Positions 20,660 through 30,443 of a stretch of DNA of 64,000 bases are shown here, in pieces. Below the pieces are notes generated by a model. The model was not told the origin of the DNA. It saw only the letters and a program-made list of their open reading frames with translations, and did no database searches. This DNA is from Pinirhizobacter soli (GTDB lineage Bacteria; Pseudomonadota; Gammaproteobacteria; Xanthomonadales; Rhodanobacteraceae): the NCBI RefSeq assembly GCF_015905305.1, contig NZ_JADZLQ010000001.1, positions 1,202,599 through 1,266,598 on the forward strand, given 5' to 3'. The translations under genes and the position numbers were made by a program. Numbering within the stretch: the stretch's first letter is position 1; the number at the start of each line of letters is the position of its first letter.

Positions 20660-21220
20660 TCAGGCTTTCTCGACCTGACCGAATTCCAGTTCTACCGGGG
20701 TAGAACGACCGAAAATGAGCACGGCCACGCGCAGGCGGCTCTTCTCGTAGTTGACTTCCTCGACGACGCCGTTGAAGTCGTTGAAGGGGCCTTCGGTGAC
20801 GCGGACCATTTCGCCCGGCTCGAACAGCACCTTGGGACGGGGCTTTTCAACGCCTTCGCGGACGCGGCTGAGGATGGCCTCGGCCTCGGTATCCTTGATG
20901 GGCAGTGGACGGTCGGCGGTGCCGCCGATGAAGCCCATGACCTTCGGGGTTTCCTTCACCAGGTGCCAGCATTCGTCGTCGATGCGCGGGCCCTTGCCCT
21001 CGGTATCGGTTTCGATCTGCACCAGGACATAACCCGGGAAGAACTTGCGCTCGCTGCGGCGCTTCTGGCCGCCGCGCATTTCGATGACTTCTTCGGTCGG
21101 TACCAGGACTTCGCCGAATCGCTCTTCCATCGACTCGCGCTTGATGCGCTCGTCAAGGGCGCGCTTGACCTGGTGTTCGAAACCGGAATAGGCGTGAACA
21201 ACGTACCAGCGGAGGCTCAT
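20660..21220 (-). CDS. nusG: Transcription termination/antitermination protein NusG
   Basis: 186 residues. The N-terminal NGN domain ([20 protein letters not shown]) is followed by the KOW domain ([20 protein letters not shown]). NusG binds RNA polymerase to suppress pausing, and its KOW domain contacts Rho or S10. It lies 8 bp downstream of secE, the conserved pair. Confidence 0.97.
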   Translation of the reverse strand: MSLRWYVVHAYSGFEHQVKRALDERIKRESMEERFGEVLVPTEEVIEMRGGQKRRSERKFFPGYVLVQIETDTEGKGPRIDDECWHLVKETPKVMGFIGGTADRPLPIKDTEAEAILSRVREGVEKPRPKVLFEPGEMVRVTEGPFNDFNGVVEEVNYEKSRLRVAVLIFGRSTPVELEFGQVEKA

Positions 21221-21228
21221 GCCTTACC

Positions 21229-21615
21229 TCAATGTCCGAGTTTGAGCAGCCAGTCGAGCACGATCGCCTTAAACAACCAGTCGATCAGGCCCACCAGCAG
21301 CGACAGGATGATCACCACGACGATGATCACACCAGTAGTCTTGAGCGTTTCTTCCTTCGTCGGCCAGACGACCTTGCGAAGTTCGAACTGCGACTCGGAA
21401 AGAAAATGACGGAGCCTGCGGCCCGGGCCGGTGAAAGCCACGATGGCGCCGGAAATGACGATCGCGGCCAGCACGCCAACCACGCGGGTCAGCTGCGGCG
21501 CCTGCCCGTAATAGTAGAACCCGACGATGCCGGCGACCAGCACGATGGCGGCAAGCACCAGCTTGGCGGCATCGGCGGCACCCACGCCCCGGGCTTGTTC
21601 GGCCTTGGTATTCAT
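21229..21615 (-). CDS. secE: Protein translocase subunit SecE
   Basis: 128 residues, the length of the three-helix gammaproteobacterial type. The membrane segments are about 20-41, 45-63 and 100-122; the amphipathic stretch FLSESQFELRKVVWPTKEET before the last helix is the conserved SecE core that clamps SecY. It lies between tRNA-Trp and nusG. Confidence 0.95.
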   Translation of the reverse strand: MNTKAEQARGVGAADAAKLVLAAIVLVAGIVGFYYYGQAPQLTRVVGVLAAIVISGAIVAFTGPGRRLRHFLSESQFELRKVVWPTKEETLKTTGVIIVVVIILSLLVGLIDWLFKAIVLDWLLKLGH

Positions 21616-21676
21616 GCGCTTGGGCTGCCGAACCGTGCCTTGTTGGCCACGAATCGCCCGCCTTCATTCCTCGATA

Positions 21677-21752
<76 letters not shown>

Positions 21753-21849
21753 ACGTCTATAAACCTGTAACGCGACGGCGAGCGATGCTTTGCACCGCTC
21801 GCCGATCGACCTTTTCCGACCCCGGGGACACACCCCGGAGCCCTATAGC

Positions 21850-23040
<1,191 letters not shown>

Positions 23041-23091
23041 GCGCGCTAAACCCCGATGGAGTCGATGATAGAAGTGGTAGTAAAGCCAAGA

Positions 23092-23167
<76 letters not shown>

Positions 23168-23189
23168 AATGCAAAAACCGAAGCAGCAA

Positions 23190-23263
23190 TGGAGCGGGAG
23201 ACGGGAATCGAACCCGCACAATCAGCTTGGAAGGCTGAAGTTCTACCATTGAACTACTCCCGC
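23190..23263 (-). tRNA. tRNA-Gly (TCC)
   Basis: 74 nt with encoded CCA. Acceptor stem GCGGGAG/CTCCCGC, anticodon loop CTTCCAA with anticodon TCC, short D-loop typical of tRNA-Gly. It lies between tRNA-Tyr and tRNA-Thr. Confidence 0.95.
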
Positions 23264-23303
23264 CTAAGCGGAAAACCCGCATTCCTTCAACTGCAGGAAT
23301 GTC

Positions 23304-23389
23304 TGGTGGAGGGAGGTGGATTCGAACCACCGAAGGCGTAAGCCAGCAGATTTACAGTCTGCCCCCGTTGGCCGCTTGGGTATCCCTCC
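23304..23389 (-). tRNA. tRNA-Tyr (GTA)
   Basis: 86 nt with a long variable arm, acceptor stem GGAGGGA/TCCCTCC, anticodon GTA in the loop between CAGACT and AATCTG, and encoded CCA. It is the first gene of the tRNA-tufB operon, 14 bp after its -10 box. Confidence 0.95.
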
Positions 23390-23403
23390 AACAAAGAACG
23401 CCT

Positions 23404-23432
23404 ATTGTGTGGCGGGGGTGCGGGGCTGTCAA
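23404..23432 (-). promoter_or_regulatory. Promoter of the tRNA-Tyr-Gly-Thr-tufB operon
   Basis: On the minus strand a perfect TTGACA (23427-23432) is followed after 17 bp by CACAAT (23404-23409). It lies directly upstream of tRNA-Tyr, as expected for a strong stable-RNA promoter. Confidence 0.85.
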
Positions 23433-23447
23433 CATCTCGTGGACGTT

Positions 23448-23951
23448 TCAGGCGGAGATATCGGTGGTTGCCGGCGGCCGGTGGGCAGCGACTTCGCGCT
23501 CCATTTCACGGGTCATTTCGGCCAGTTTCCGCGCGTAAATCTGCAACTGGCGCGCTTCTTCGGATTGCGGAGTCCAGGCGGGAACCGGCGTGGGCCTGCC
23601 GTCGGGCGCGTCCAGGGCGACGAAAACCATCACGCAACTGGTGCACAAGCGCTCATCGGAGGCTTTCAGATCCCGGGCGAAGACATCCACCAGCAAGTGC
23701 ATGCTGGACGTGCCGGTGTGGATCAGCCGGGCTTTGACGGTGACCAGATCGCCGATCAGGATCGGGGCGATGAACTGGATGCCGCTGACGGACACGGTGA
23801 CGCAGTAGGCGCCGCTCCAGCCCACGGCGCAGGCATATCCGGCCTGGTCGATCCACTTCATGGCCATGCCGCCGTGGACCTTCCCGCCGAAGTTGACGTC
23901 GGTGGGCTGGGCCAGGAAACGAAAATTGACGTCGGGTTGTGTGCCAGCCAT
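23448..23951 (-). CDS. Acyl-CoA thioesterase, hotdog fold (YciA/BACH type)
   Basis: 167 residues from the ATG at 23951 (MAGTQPDVNFRFLAQPTDVN). The hotdog signature NFGGKVHGGMAMKWIDQAGY, with the G-G-x-V-H-G-G turn and the acidic residue on the central helix, identifies a thioesterase that releases CoA from acyl-CoA. A second conserved stretch is SMHLLVDVFARDL. Substrate is unknown. It reads toward the tRNA-tufB promoter 16 bp past its stop and is divergent from the SpoIIE gene. Confidence 0.85.
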   Translation of the reverse strand: MAGTQPDVNFRFLAQPTDVNFGGKVHGGMAMKWIDQAGYACAVGWSGAYCVTVSVSGIQFIAPILIGDLVTVKARLIHTGTSSMHLLVDVFARDLKASDERLCTSCVMVFVALDAPDGRPTPVPAWTPQSEEARQLQIYARKLAEMTREMEREVAAHRPPATTDISA

Positions 23952-24082
23952 GACTCTCAAATGCCGTATCGGGATGCCTACATTATGCGACAGCGGCCGC
24001 CGGCCCGATGTAAGGTTCCTCGAGACAGGAAACGGGCGCGCAGCCCGGGCCATGACGGCCACCGCCCCGGGGGAGGATCAGG

Positions 24083-26314
24083 ATGATTTTTCGCAGTGTC
24101 TCGGCAAGGCTCGCGACCTGGATGCTGTTGGGGTCTGCCTTGGTGCTGGGCGTCACTGGCGCGGCCCTGCTTGAGCATACCCGCCGCCAGGTGCTGGCCC
24201 AGACCCATCGTGAGGCGCTGGCGCTGGCCAATGGCACGGCGGCTCGGATCGCGGCACGGGTAAGCGACGCGATGGCCATCACCCGCGTGCTGCATACGGT
24301 GCTGCCCGGCCAGGCAGCGGATGCCGCCACCATGTTGCCTGACGTCATGCGTGGACATCCGGATCTCTCGGGCATTGCCGTGTCCTTCAAGCCCGCCACC
24401 CACCTGCCCCGCTCTACCCTGCTGGTCATTCGCGACCCTGGCGGCGCCATCCGCAGCCTGGAGCTTCCCCAGGACAAGACCGACGCCTGGTACGCCCAGG
24501 GCCTGTCGTGCGCCGACGGCTGCTGGCAGCGCTCCTTCATGGCTGATACGCGAGGCGGCAGCGTCGTCGGCTTCATCCAGCCGATGGAACGCAACGCCGG
24601 CGTGGTGGCCTCCGAACTGACCCTCAACTGGCTCCAGGCCCTGCTGGGCAGCCTTCCGGAACCTGCTGGCGGCTATGCCTTCGTGATGGACGAGAACCAG
24701 CTGATGCTGGCCCATGAGCGTCCGGGCTTCGTCGGTACGCGGGCCAGTGCGTTCCTGACGAGCTCAATCATCCGCAGCAAAGGCGCCCCCATGCGCCTTA
24801 CGGCGGAAAATGGTGCCCGGGTCAATGAACCGAGCTGGGCTTACGTCACGCCCGTGGCGGGCACGCCCTGGCAGTTCGGCCTGGTCATCCCCGAATCACG
24901 CATCTACGCCGACATGCGCCGCACCTTCCTGACCGACCTCGCCCTGGGCCTGTTCGGGTTGCTGGCGATCTCGGCGCTGATCCTGACCATCAGCCGACGA
25001 TTGCTGGCACCTCTGTCGGCCCTGACCTTGCAGGCGGAGCGGATCGCCGCCGGCGACCGTGGCCATGCCCTGCCGCCCAGCCCGTCAAGCGACGAGGTGG
25101 GGCGGCTGACGCGGAGCTTCGAGGGCATGCGCGTGGAATTGGCCGCCCAGATCGAGGCCGTCGCCGAGGGCAGCCGGGCCAGCGAGCGCCTGGCCAGCGA
25201 ACTGGACATCGCGCGGTTGATCCAGACCTCGATGCTGCCGCCACCCAGGCACGCCGATGCCGACTTCGAGCTGCATGCCCACCTGCAACCGGCCCAGGCG
25301 GTCGGAGGCGACCTGTACTTCTACCTGGTGCAGCCCGATCGCCTGTGGCTGATGGTGGGCGACGTATCCGACAAGGGCGTGGCGGCGGCGCTGTTCATGG
25401 CCCGCACCGTCACCCTTGCCCGCAACCTGGCCCGCGACGCCGCCGCGCCCGACCAATTGCTGGCCGAGCTCAACGCGGAACTGGAACCGGATAACGATGC
25501 CTGCATGTTCGTTACCCTGGTCTGTGCGACGGTGGATCGCTCCAGCGGCAAGCTCTTCGTGGCCAGTGCCGGCCACGACGCACCGGTGTTGTGCCGGGGC
25601 GATACCTGCGTGCCCGTTGCCTTGGAAAGCGGGCCGGCGCTCGGCCTGCAGAAGGACGCCGACTTTCCGCTGGTCAGTACAAGGCTTCTGCCCGGCGACG
25701 AGCTGCTGATGTATTCCGACGGCATCACCGAAGCTGACAATGGCTTCCACGAACTTTTTGGCGAATCGCGCCTTATTGCAGCCATGTCGGGCACGCACGA
25801 AGCGGGTAGCCGCATCCGCATCGAGCGGCTGCTGGCCGCCGTTTCAGCGCACGCCGGCCACTTCCACCAGTCCGACGATATCGCCTTGCTGGCACTGAAC
25901 TGGCAAGGTAGGGGCATGCGCACACGATTCTCCCAACGCATAGCGCCTCAGCGCGATGCCGTGTATGCCCTGCTCGATGCCGCCGAGGCGTTTACGAGGG
26001 ACGCCGGCGCCGCCGAGGAAACCAGGGCCGACATTCGCCTGGCGGCGGAAGAACTGCTGGTGAACATCGTCGACCATTCCAGTGCCACCAACATCGACCT
26101 CTCGCTCGAGGCGGTGAACGACGGCTTCGACCTGTGCATCCGCGACGATGGACCGCCGTTCGACCCCTTCGCCCACCCCGAGCCCACCGATCACGGGCAG
26201 GTAGGCGGCCTTGGCATCCAGCTGGCGCGCCAGCTGGCCGACACGGCGCATTGCCAGCGCGAGCCAGGCGGTAATGTGGTGAGCCTTCGCTTTGCTTCAC
26301 CATCCACATCATGA
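24083..26314 (+). CDS. Receptor-type SpoIIE/PP2C phosphatase fused to an RsbW-like kinase domain
   Basis: 743 residues. Membrane helix 1 is about 10-29, an extracytoplasmic sensor region spans about 30-280, helix 2 is about 283-303 and a HAMP linker follows to about 360. The SpoIIE-type phosphatase (about 385-590) carries VGGDLYFYL (408-416), GDVSDKGVAAALFM (426-439) and YSDGITEAD (544-552). The C-terminal part (about 610-743) is an anti-sigma-type histidine-kinase-like ATPase with ADIRLAAEELLVNIVDHS and GGLGIQLARQLAD. One protein could therefore both phosphorylate and dephosphorylate the STAS partner encoded next to it (coding regions separated by 10 bp). The usual GGDxYD motif lacks the second Asp. 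Confidence 0.88.
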   Translation: MIFRSVSARLATWMLLGSALVLGVTGAALLEHTRRQVLAQTHREALALANGTAARIAARVSDAMAITRVLHTVLPGQAADAATMLPDVMRGHPDLSGIAVSFKPATHLPRSTLLVIRDPGGAIRSLELPQDKTDAWYAQGLSCADGCWQRSFMADTRGGSVVGFIQPMERNAGVVASELTLNWLQALLGSLPEPAGGYAFVMDENQLMLAHERPGFVGTRASAFLTSSIIRSKGAPMRLTAENGARVNEPSWAYVTPVAGTPWQFGLVIPESRIYADMRRTFLTDLALGLFGLLAISALILTISRRLLAPLSALTLQAERIAAGDRGHALPPSPSSDEVGRLTRSFEGMRVELAAQIEAVAEGSRASERLASELDIARLIQTSMLPPPRHADADFELHAHLQPAQAVGGDLYFYLVQPDRLWLMVGDVSDKGVAAALFMARTVTLARNLARDAAAPDQLLAELNAELEPDNDACMFVTLVCATVDRSSGKLFVASAGHDAPVLCRGDTCVPVALESGPALGLQKDADFPLVSTRLLPGDELLMYSDGITEADNGFHELFGESRLIAAMSGTHEAGSRIRIERLLAAVSAHAGHFHQSDDIALLALNWQGRGMRTRFSQRIAPQRDAVYALLDAAEAFTRDAGAAEETRADIRLAAEELLVNIVDHSSATNIDLSLEAVNDGFDLCIRDDGPPFDPFAHPEPTDHGQVGGLGIQLARQLADTAHCQREPGGNVVSLRFASPSTS

Positions 26315-26324
26315 GGAACGGCGC

Positions 26325-26714
26325 ATGAGCCTCACCATTGATCACCAACAGCAGGACCGCGGACTGGCCACGCTTGCCATCGGCGGCCGCCTGGATGCAC
26401 AGACCGCTCCCGAACTCGATGCGGCCGCCGTCACCGCTGGTGAGGGTGTCAACGACAACGCCACCCTCGTGCTGGACATGAAGGGGCTGGATTACATCTC
26501 GAGTGCGGGCCTGCGCAGCATTGCCAAGATGCGCCGTGCCATGCAGGCGCGCGGCGGCACGGTCTTGCTGGTGAACCCGCAGCCGCAGGTGCGCAAGGTG
26601 TTCGATATCGTCAAGGCTGTACCGGTGAACGAGGTGTTCACCTCGATCGCGGAACTTGATGCCTACCTGGACACGATGCAGCGCAAGGTGATCGCCGAGA
26701 GCAAGGATTCGTAG
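26325..26714 (+). CDS. STAS-domain anti-sigma factor antagonist
   Basis: 129 residues from the ATG at 26325, preceded by GAGGAACGGCGC; an earlier in-frame start would overlap the phosphatase. The STAS core DMKGLDYISSAGLRSIAKM holds the serine normally phosphorylated by an RsbW-type kinase. It is the likely substrate of the upstream kinase/phosphatase fusion, giving a complete partner switch in two genes. The final output target is not visible nearby. Confidence 0.88.
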   Translation: MSLTIDHQQQDRGLATLAIGGRLDAQTAPELDAAAVTAGEGVNDNATLVLDMKGLDYISSAGLRSIAKMRRAMQARGGTVLLVNPQPQVRKVFDIVKAVPVNEVFTSIAELDAYLDTMQRKVIAESKDS

Positions 26715-26728
26715 ATCACCAATGCGAA

Positions 26729-26751
26729 GCGGGCGCCATGAAGGCGCCCGC
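26729..26751. terminator. Bidirectional hairpin between the STAS gene and ychF
   Basis: Perfect 9 bp inverted repeat (GCGGGCGCC/GGCGCCCGC, loop ATGAA) in the 63 bp between two convergent genes. The U-run is poor on both sides, but position and stability suit a terminator for both. Confidence 0.6.
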
Positions 26752-26777
26752 GTCTTGAGGCCATGACACCAGGGCAG

Positions 26778-27866
26778 TTACACGTTGAACCGGAAGTGCA
26801 GCACGTCGCCTTCCTTCACGATGTAATCCTTGCCTTCCAGGCGCAGGCGACCAGCTTCCTTCGCGCCGGATTCGCCGTTGTACTTGATGAAATCGTCATA
26901 GGCGACCGTCTCGGCGCGGATGAAGCCGCGCTCGAAATCGGTGTGGATGACGCCTGCGGCCTGCGGCGCTGTAGAGCCGCGCTTGAGCTGCCACGCGCGC
27001 ACTTCCTTCTCGCCGGCAGTGAAATAGGTTTGCAGGCCCAGGAGCTTGTAGCCGGCGTTGATCACGCGGTTCAGGCCAGGCTCGGAGAGGCCGAGGTCGG
27101 CAAGGAATTCGTCGCGGTCGGCATCGTCCATCTGGGAAAGTTCTTCCTCGATGGCGGCGCACACCGGCACGACTTCTGCGCCCTCTTCCGCGGCGTGGGC
27201 GCGTACGCGGTCCAGGTGCGGGTTGTCCTGGAAACCGTCCTCGAGCACGTTGGCGATGTACATCAGCGGTTTCATGGTGATCAGGAACATGTCGCGCACC
27301 AGGGCGCGTTCCTCTTCATCCAGGCCCGCGACACGCGCCGCCTTGCCTTCGCTCAAGGCGGCGAACAGCTTGGCCAGCACGGGCTTGCGCGCCAGCGCTT
27401 CCTTGTCGTTGGCCTTGGCGGCGCGCTCGGCGCGGTTCAGGGCTTTCTCTACCGATTCCAGATCGGCCAGCGCAAGTTCGGTATCGATGGTCTCGATATC
27501 GGCGATCGGATCGACCTTGTTGGCGACGTGGATGACATCACCCTCGAAGCAACGCACCACGTGGGCGATGGCGTCGACCTCGCGGATGTGGGCCAGGAAC
27601 TTGTTGCCCAGGCCCTCGCCCTTCGATGCGCCGGCCACCAGGCCCGCGATATCGACGAACTCCATGGTCGTGGGCAGGATCTTCTGCGGCTTGACGATCG
27701 CCGACAGCGCGGCCAGGCGCGGATCGGGCACCGGCACCACGCCTACGTTGGGTTCAATGGTGCAGAACGGGAAGTTCGCCGCGGCGATGCCCGCCTTGGT
27801 GAGCGCGTTGAACAGGGTGGACTTGCCGACGTTGGGCAAGCCGACGATGCCGCATTTGATACCCAT
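26778..27866 (-). CDS. ychF: Redox-responsive P-loop ATPase YchF (Obg family)
   Basis: 362 residues from the ATG at 27866 ([17 protein letters not shown]). The P-loop GLPNVGKST (9-17) and switch block [17 protein letters not shown] are followed by a coiled-coil insert and a C-terminal TGS domain ending DVLHFRFNV. YchF hydrolyses ATP rather than GTP and binds ribosomes. It lies 55 bp after pth, a conserved pairing. Confidence 0.97.
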   Translation of the reverse strand: MGIKCGIVGLPNVGKSTLFNALTKAGIAAANFPFCTIEPNVGVVPVPDPRLAALSAIVKPQKILPTTMEFVDIAGLVAGASKGEGLGNKFLAHIREVDAIAHVVRCFEGDVIHVANKVDPIADIETIDTELALADLESVEKALNRAERAAKANDKEALARKPVLAKLFAALSEGKAARVAGLDEEERALVRDMFLITMKPLMYIANVLEDGFQDNPHLDRVRAHAAEEGAEVVPVCAAIEEELSQMDDADRDEFLADLGLSEPGLNRVINAGYKLLGLQTYFTAGEKEVRAWQLKRGSTAPQAAGVIHTDFERGFIRAETVAYDDFIKYNGESGAKEAGRLRLEGKDYIVKEGDVLHFRFNV

Positions 27867-27921
27867 GGAAGGAACCGCCAAGGTGAAGTGGGGGCGAAGC
27901 GCCTGCGCGCCGTCGCGAAAT

Positions 27922-28512
27922 CTAGGGAAGTTTATCCGCAGCCGTGTGCAGCCGCTTCATCGCCTCGTGGAAATTGCCGGCCACGGCAAGCGGCAACACG
28001 TCGAAGGCGCGACCGATGCCATCCATGATGGCGTCCTCGTCGGCTGCCGAGGGGCGTCCGAGCACCCACGGGGTGACCTTGTCCTTGTGCCCGGGATGGC
28101 CGATGCCAACCCTCAGGCGGTGGTATTTGCCATGGCCCAGGTGGGCTGCGATGTCACGCAGGCCGTTCTGGCCACCATGGCCTCCGTCGAACTTCAGCCG
28201 CACGGTGCCGGGCTCCAAGTCGAGCTCGTCGTGCACCACCAGGCAATGTTCGGGAGGAATCTTGTAGTAGTGCAGCGCCGAAGCCACGGCGATGCCGCTC
28301 TTGTTCATGAAGGTGGCGGGCTTGAGCAGCCAGATCGCCTCGCCGGCGATACGCACCCTGCAGGCCTCGCCGTGCAGCTTGCCGTCGAAACCGAATCGCT
28401 CGCCATGAAGCGCTGCCAGCGCATCGGCAAACCAGAACCCGGCGTTGTGCCGCGTCCGGAGGTATTCGGCCCCGGGGTTACCGAGGCCGACGATAAGGCG
28501 CAGGCCTTCCAT
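27922..28512 (-). CDS. pth: Peptidyl-tRNA hydrolase
   Basis: 196 residues from the ATG at 28512 ([17 protein letters not shown]). It has the catalytic histidine in [11 protein letters not shown] (H22), the asparagine in [10 protein letters not shown] and the aspartate in [16 protein letters not shown]. It frees tRNA from dropped-off peptidyl-tRNA. It lies between rplY and ychF in the same direction. Confidence 0.97.
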   Translation of the reverse strand: MEGLRLIVGLGNPGAEYLRTRHNAGFWFADALAALHGERFGFDGKLHGEACRVRIAGEAIWLLKPATFMNKSGIAVASALHYYKIPPEHCLVVHDELDLEPGTVRLKFDGGHGGQNGLRDIAAHLGHGKYHRLRVGIGHPGHKDKVTPWVLGRPSAADEDAIMDGIGRAFDVLPLAVAGNFHEAMKRLHTAADKLP

Positions 28513-28525
28513 GCGTGCAAACGAA

Positions 28526-28558
28526 CGCACCCTGCCCGCACGAAGCGGACAGGGTGCG
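28526..28558 (-). terminator. Terminator-like hairpin between rplY and pth
   Basis: A 14 bp stem (CGCACCCTGTCCGC pairing with GCGGGCAGGGTGCG, one G-T pair, 5-base loop) starts 5 bp after the rplY stop and is followed on the minus strand by TTCGTTTGC. It probably reduces read-through from rplY into pth. Confidence 0.6.
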
Positions 28559-28563
28559 GCCGA

Positions 28564-29220
28564 TTACTTCTTCTCGGGCGCCGGGGCGGCGGCCGGGGCC
28601 GCGGCGTCGCCTTCGACGGCCGGGGTCTCGTCCACTTCTTCGCGGACCGAGGCGACGGTCACGACGGCGACGTCGTGTTCCTTGCCCAGGGCCAGCTCCG
28701 GGATCTCCACGTTGGCCGGAAGCTTGATCTCGGACAGGTGGATGATGTCGCCTTCGGTCAGGCTGGTGAGGTCAAGCTCCAGGTACTCCGGCAGGTTGCC
28801 CGGCAGGCACGACACGGTGACTTCCGTCAGGTTGTGCGAGATCACCAGGCCAGCGGTCTTCGCGGCAGGCGACTTTTCCTGGTTCAGGAAGTGGATGGGC
28901 ACCGCGACGCGGACCAGTTCGTTCTCGTTGATGCGCAGGAAGTCCATGTGCAGCATCAACATCTTGAACGGATGCTTCTGCCAGTCACGCACCAGCACCT
29001 TCTGGGTCTTGCCGTCGACGTTGAGGTCGAGCACGGAGGAGAAGAACCACTCGTGGCGCGAGGCCAGCAGAACGGTATTGTGCTCGATCTGGATGCTTTC
29101 CGGCTCCTGGCCGGCACCGTAGACGACGGCCGGCACAAAGCCCGCACGACGCAGGCGGCGGCTCGCACCTTTCCCCTCGTCCTTGCGGCCCTGGGCCGAG
29201 ATTACATGTTGGGTTGCCAT
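28564..29220 (-). CDS. rplY: 50S ribosomal protein L25, long (CTC/TL5) form
   Basis: 218 residues. The N-terminal 5S-rRNA-binding domain (GRKDEGKGASRRLRRAGFVP) is joined to a C-terminal TL5-type beta domain and an Ala/Pro-rich acidic tail (AAPAAAPAPEKK). The long form is common outside enterics. It lies between prs and pth. Confidence 0.95.
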   Translation of the reverse strand: MATQHVISAQGRKDEGKGASRRLRRAGFVPAVVYGAGQEPESIQIEHNTVLLASRHEWFFSSVLDLNVDGKTQKVLVRDWQKHPFKMLMLHMDFLRINENELVRVAVPIHFLNQEKSPAAKTAGLVISHNLTEVTVSCLPGNLPEYLELDLTSLTEGDIIHLSEIKLPANVEIPELALGKEHDVAVVTVASVREEVDETPAVEGDAAAPAAAPAPEKK

Positions 29221-29247
29221 GGTTGTTACCTTCAGTTTTCACAAGAA

Positions 29248-29292
29248 GCCACCTCGCGGTGGCCAAGACACTCACCCGCGACCAGGTGAGTG
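29248..29292 (-). promoter_or_regulatory. Two tandem hairpins between prs and rplY
   Basis: CACTCACC/GGTGAGTG (29269-29292, 8 bp) begins 2 bp past the prs stop; a second hairpin, GCCACC/GGTGGC with a 4-base loop (29248-29263), is followed on the minus strand by TTCTTGT. They could end prs transcripts or form the rplY leader. Confidence 0.4.
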
Positions 29293-29293
29293 G

Positions 29294-30250
29294 TTAATCG
29301 ATGTACAGCGAACTTACCGACTCGCCAAAGGCGATGCGGCGAATGGTTTCGGCCAGGAGCTCGGCGACCGAGAGCTGGCGGATCTTGGCGCAGCGCAGTG
29401 CATCGGCGCGCAGCGGCAAGGTATTGGTGACGACCAGCTGATCCAGCTGCGAGCCTTCGATGTTGGCGATGGCCGCTCCCGAGAGCACCGGGTGCACGCA
29501 ATAGGCCACGACCTTGCGCGCGCCCTTTTCCTTCAGCGCGGCGGCGGCCGCACACAACGTGCCGGCGGTGTCGACGATGTCGTCCACCAGCACGCAGGTC
29601 TTGCCTTCGACGTCGCCGATGATGTTCATCACCGTAGCGACATTGGCCTTGGGCCGGCGCTTGTCGATGATGGCCAGGTCCGCGTCGTCCAGGCGCTTGG
29701 CCAGCGCACGGGCGCGCACCACGCCGCCCACATCCGGGCTGACCACGATGATGTCGTCCATGCTGTGGTGGCGCCAGATGTCAGCCAGCAGCACGGGTGA
29801 TGCGTAGACGTTGTCGACCGGGATATCGAAGAAACCCTGGATCTGGTCGGCGTGCAAATCGACCGTGAGCACGCGGTCGACGCCGGCGGTGGCGATCATC
29901 TTGGCCACCAGCTTGGCGGTGATGGGCACGCGAGCCGAACGCGGCCGGCGGTCCTGGCGGGCATAGCCGAAATAGGGCATCACCGCCGTCACCGAGGCCG
30001 CCGAGGCGCGCTTGAGCGCATCGACCAGCACCAGCAACTCGAAGAGGTTCTCCGCGCTGGGCGCGCCCGTGGGCTGGATGACGAACACTTCCTGCCGGCG
30101 GACGTTCTCTTCGATCTCGATCTGTGCCTCGCCATCGCTGAAGCGGCCGATCTGGGCCTTGCCCAGCGGAACGTTCAGGCGCGTGCAAACGTCCTCGGAC
30201 AGGGCGCGGTGGGCATTACCGGTGAAGAGCATCGGGGTGGACGTGTCCAC
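29294..30250 (-). CDS. prs: Ribose-phosphate pyrophosphokinase
   Basis: 318 residues from the GTG at 30250, chosen because AGG lies six bases upstream; the ATG at 30232 would give 312 residues. It has the regulatory-site start [14 protein letters not shown], the catalytic flexible-loop region [19 protein letters not shown] and the PRPP-binding block [13 protein letters not shown]. It makes PRPP from ribose 5-phosphate and ATP for nucleotide, His and Trp synthesis. It is downstream of tRNA-Gln. Confidence 0.95.
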   Translation of the reverse strand: MDTSTPMLFTGNAHRALSEDVCTRLNVPLGKAQIGRFSDGEAQIEIEENVRRQEVFVIQPTGAPSAENLFELLVLVDALKRASAASVTAVMPYFGYARQDRRPRSARVPITAKLVAKMIATAGVDRVLTVDLHADQIQGFFDIPVDNVYASPVLLADIWRHHSMDDIIVVSPDVGGVVRARALAKRLDDADLAIIDKRRPKANVATVMNIIGDVEGKTCVLVDDIVDTAGTLCAAAAALKEKGARKVVAYCVHPVLSGAAIANIEGSQLDQLVVTNTLPLRADALRCAKIRQLSVAELLAETIRRIAFGESVSSLYID

Positions 30251-30357
30251 TTGAGACCTCGTGAGTGATTCATTGCCCAGGACATCCCGCTTGAAGCGGG
30301 GCGCCGCGCGACCTTGATTGCGTGATGCCTGATAACCAACGACCAGCCCTTTCGGGA

Positions 30358-30434
30358 TGGCTGGGGCGGCAGGATTCGAACCTGCGCATGCGGGAATCAA
30401 AATCCCGTGCCTTAACCAGCTTGGCGACGCCCCA
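30358..30434 (-). tRNA. tRNA-Gln (TTG)
   Basis: 77 nt with encoded CCA. Acceptor stem TGGGGCG/CGCCCCA, anticodon TTG within the loop between CGGGA and TCCCG, T-arm GGTTCGAATCC. It starts 9 bp after the stop of the GNAT-IspE gene and lies upstream of prs, a conserved order in this bacterial group. Confidence 0.95.
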
Positions 30435-30443
30435 ACAGCGTGT

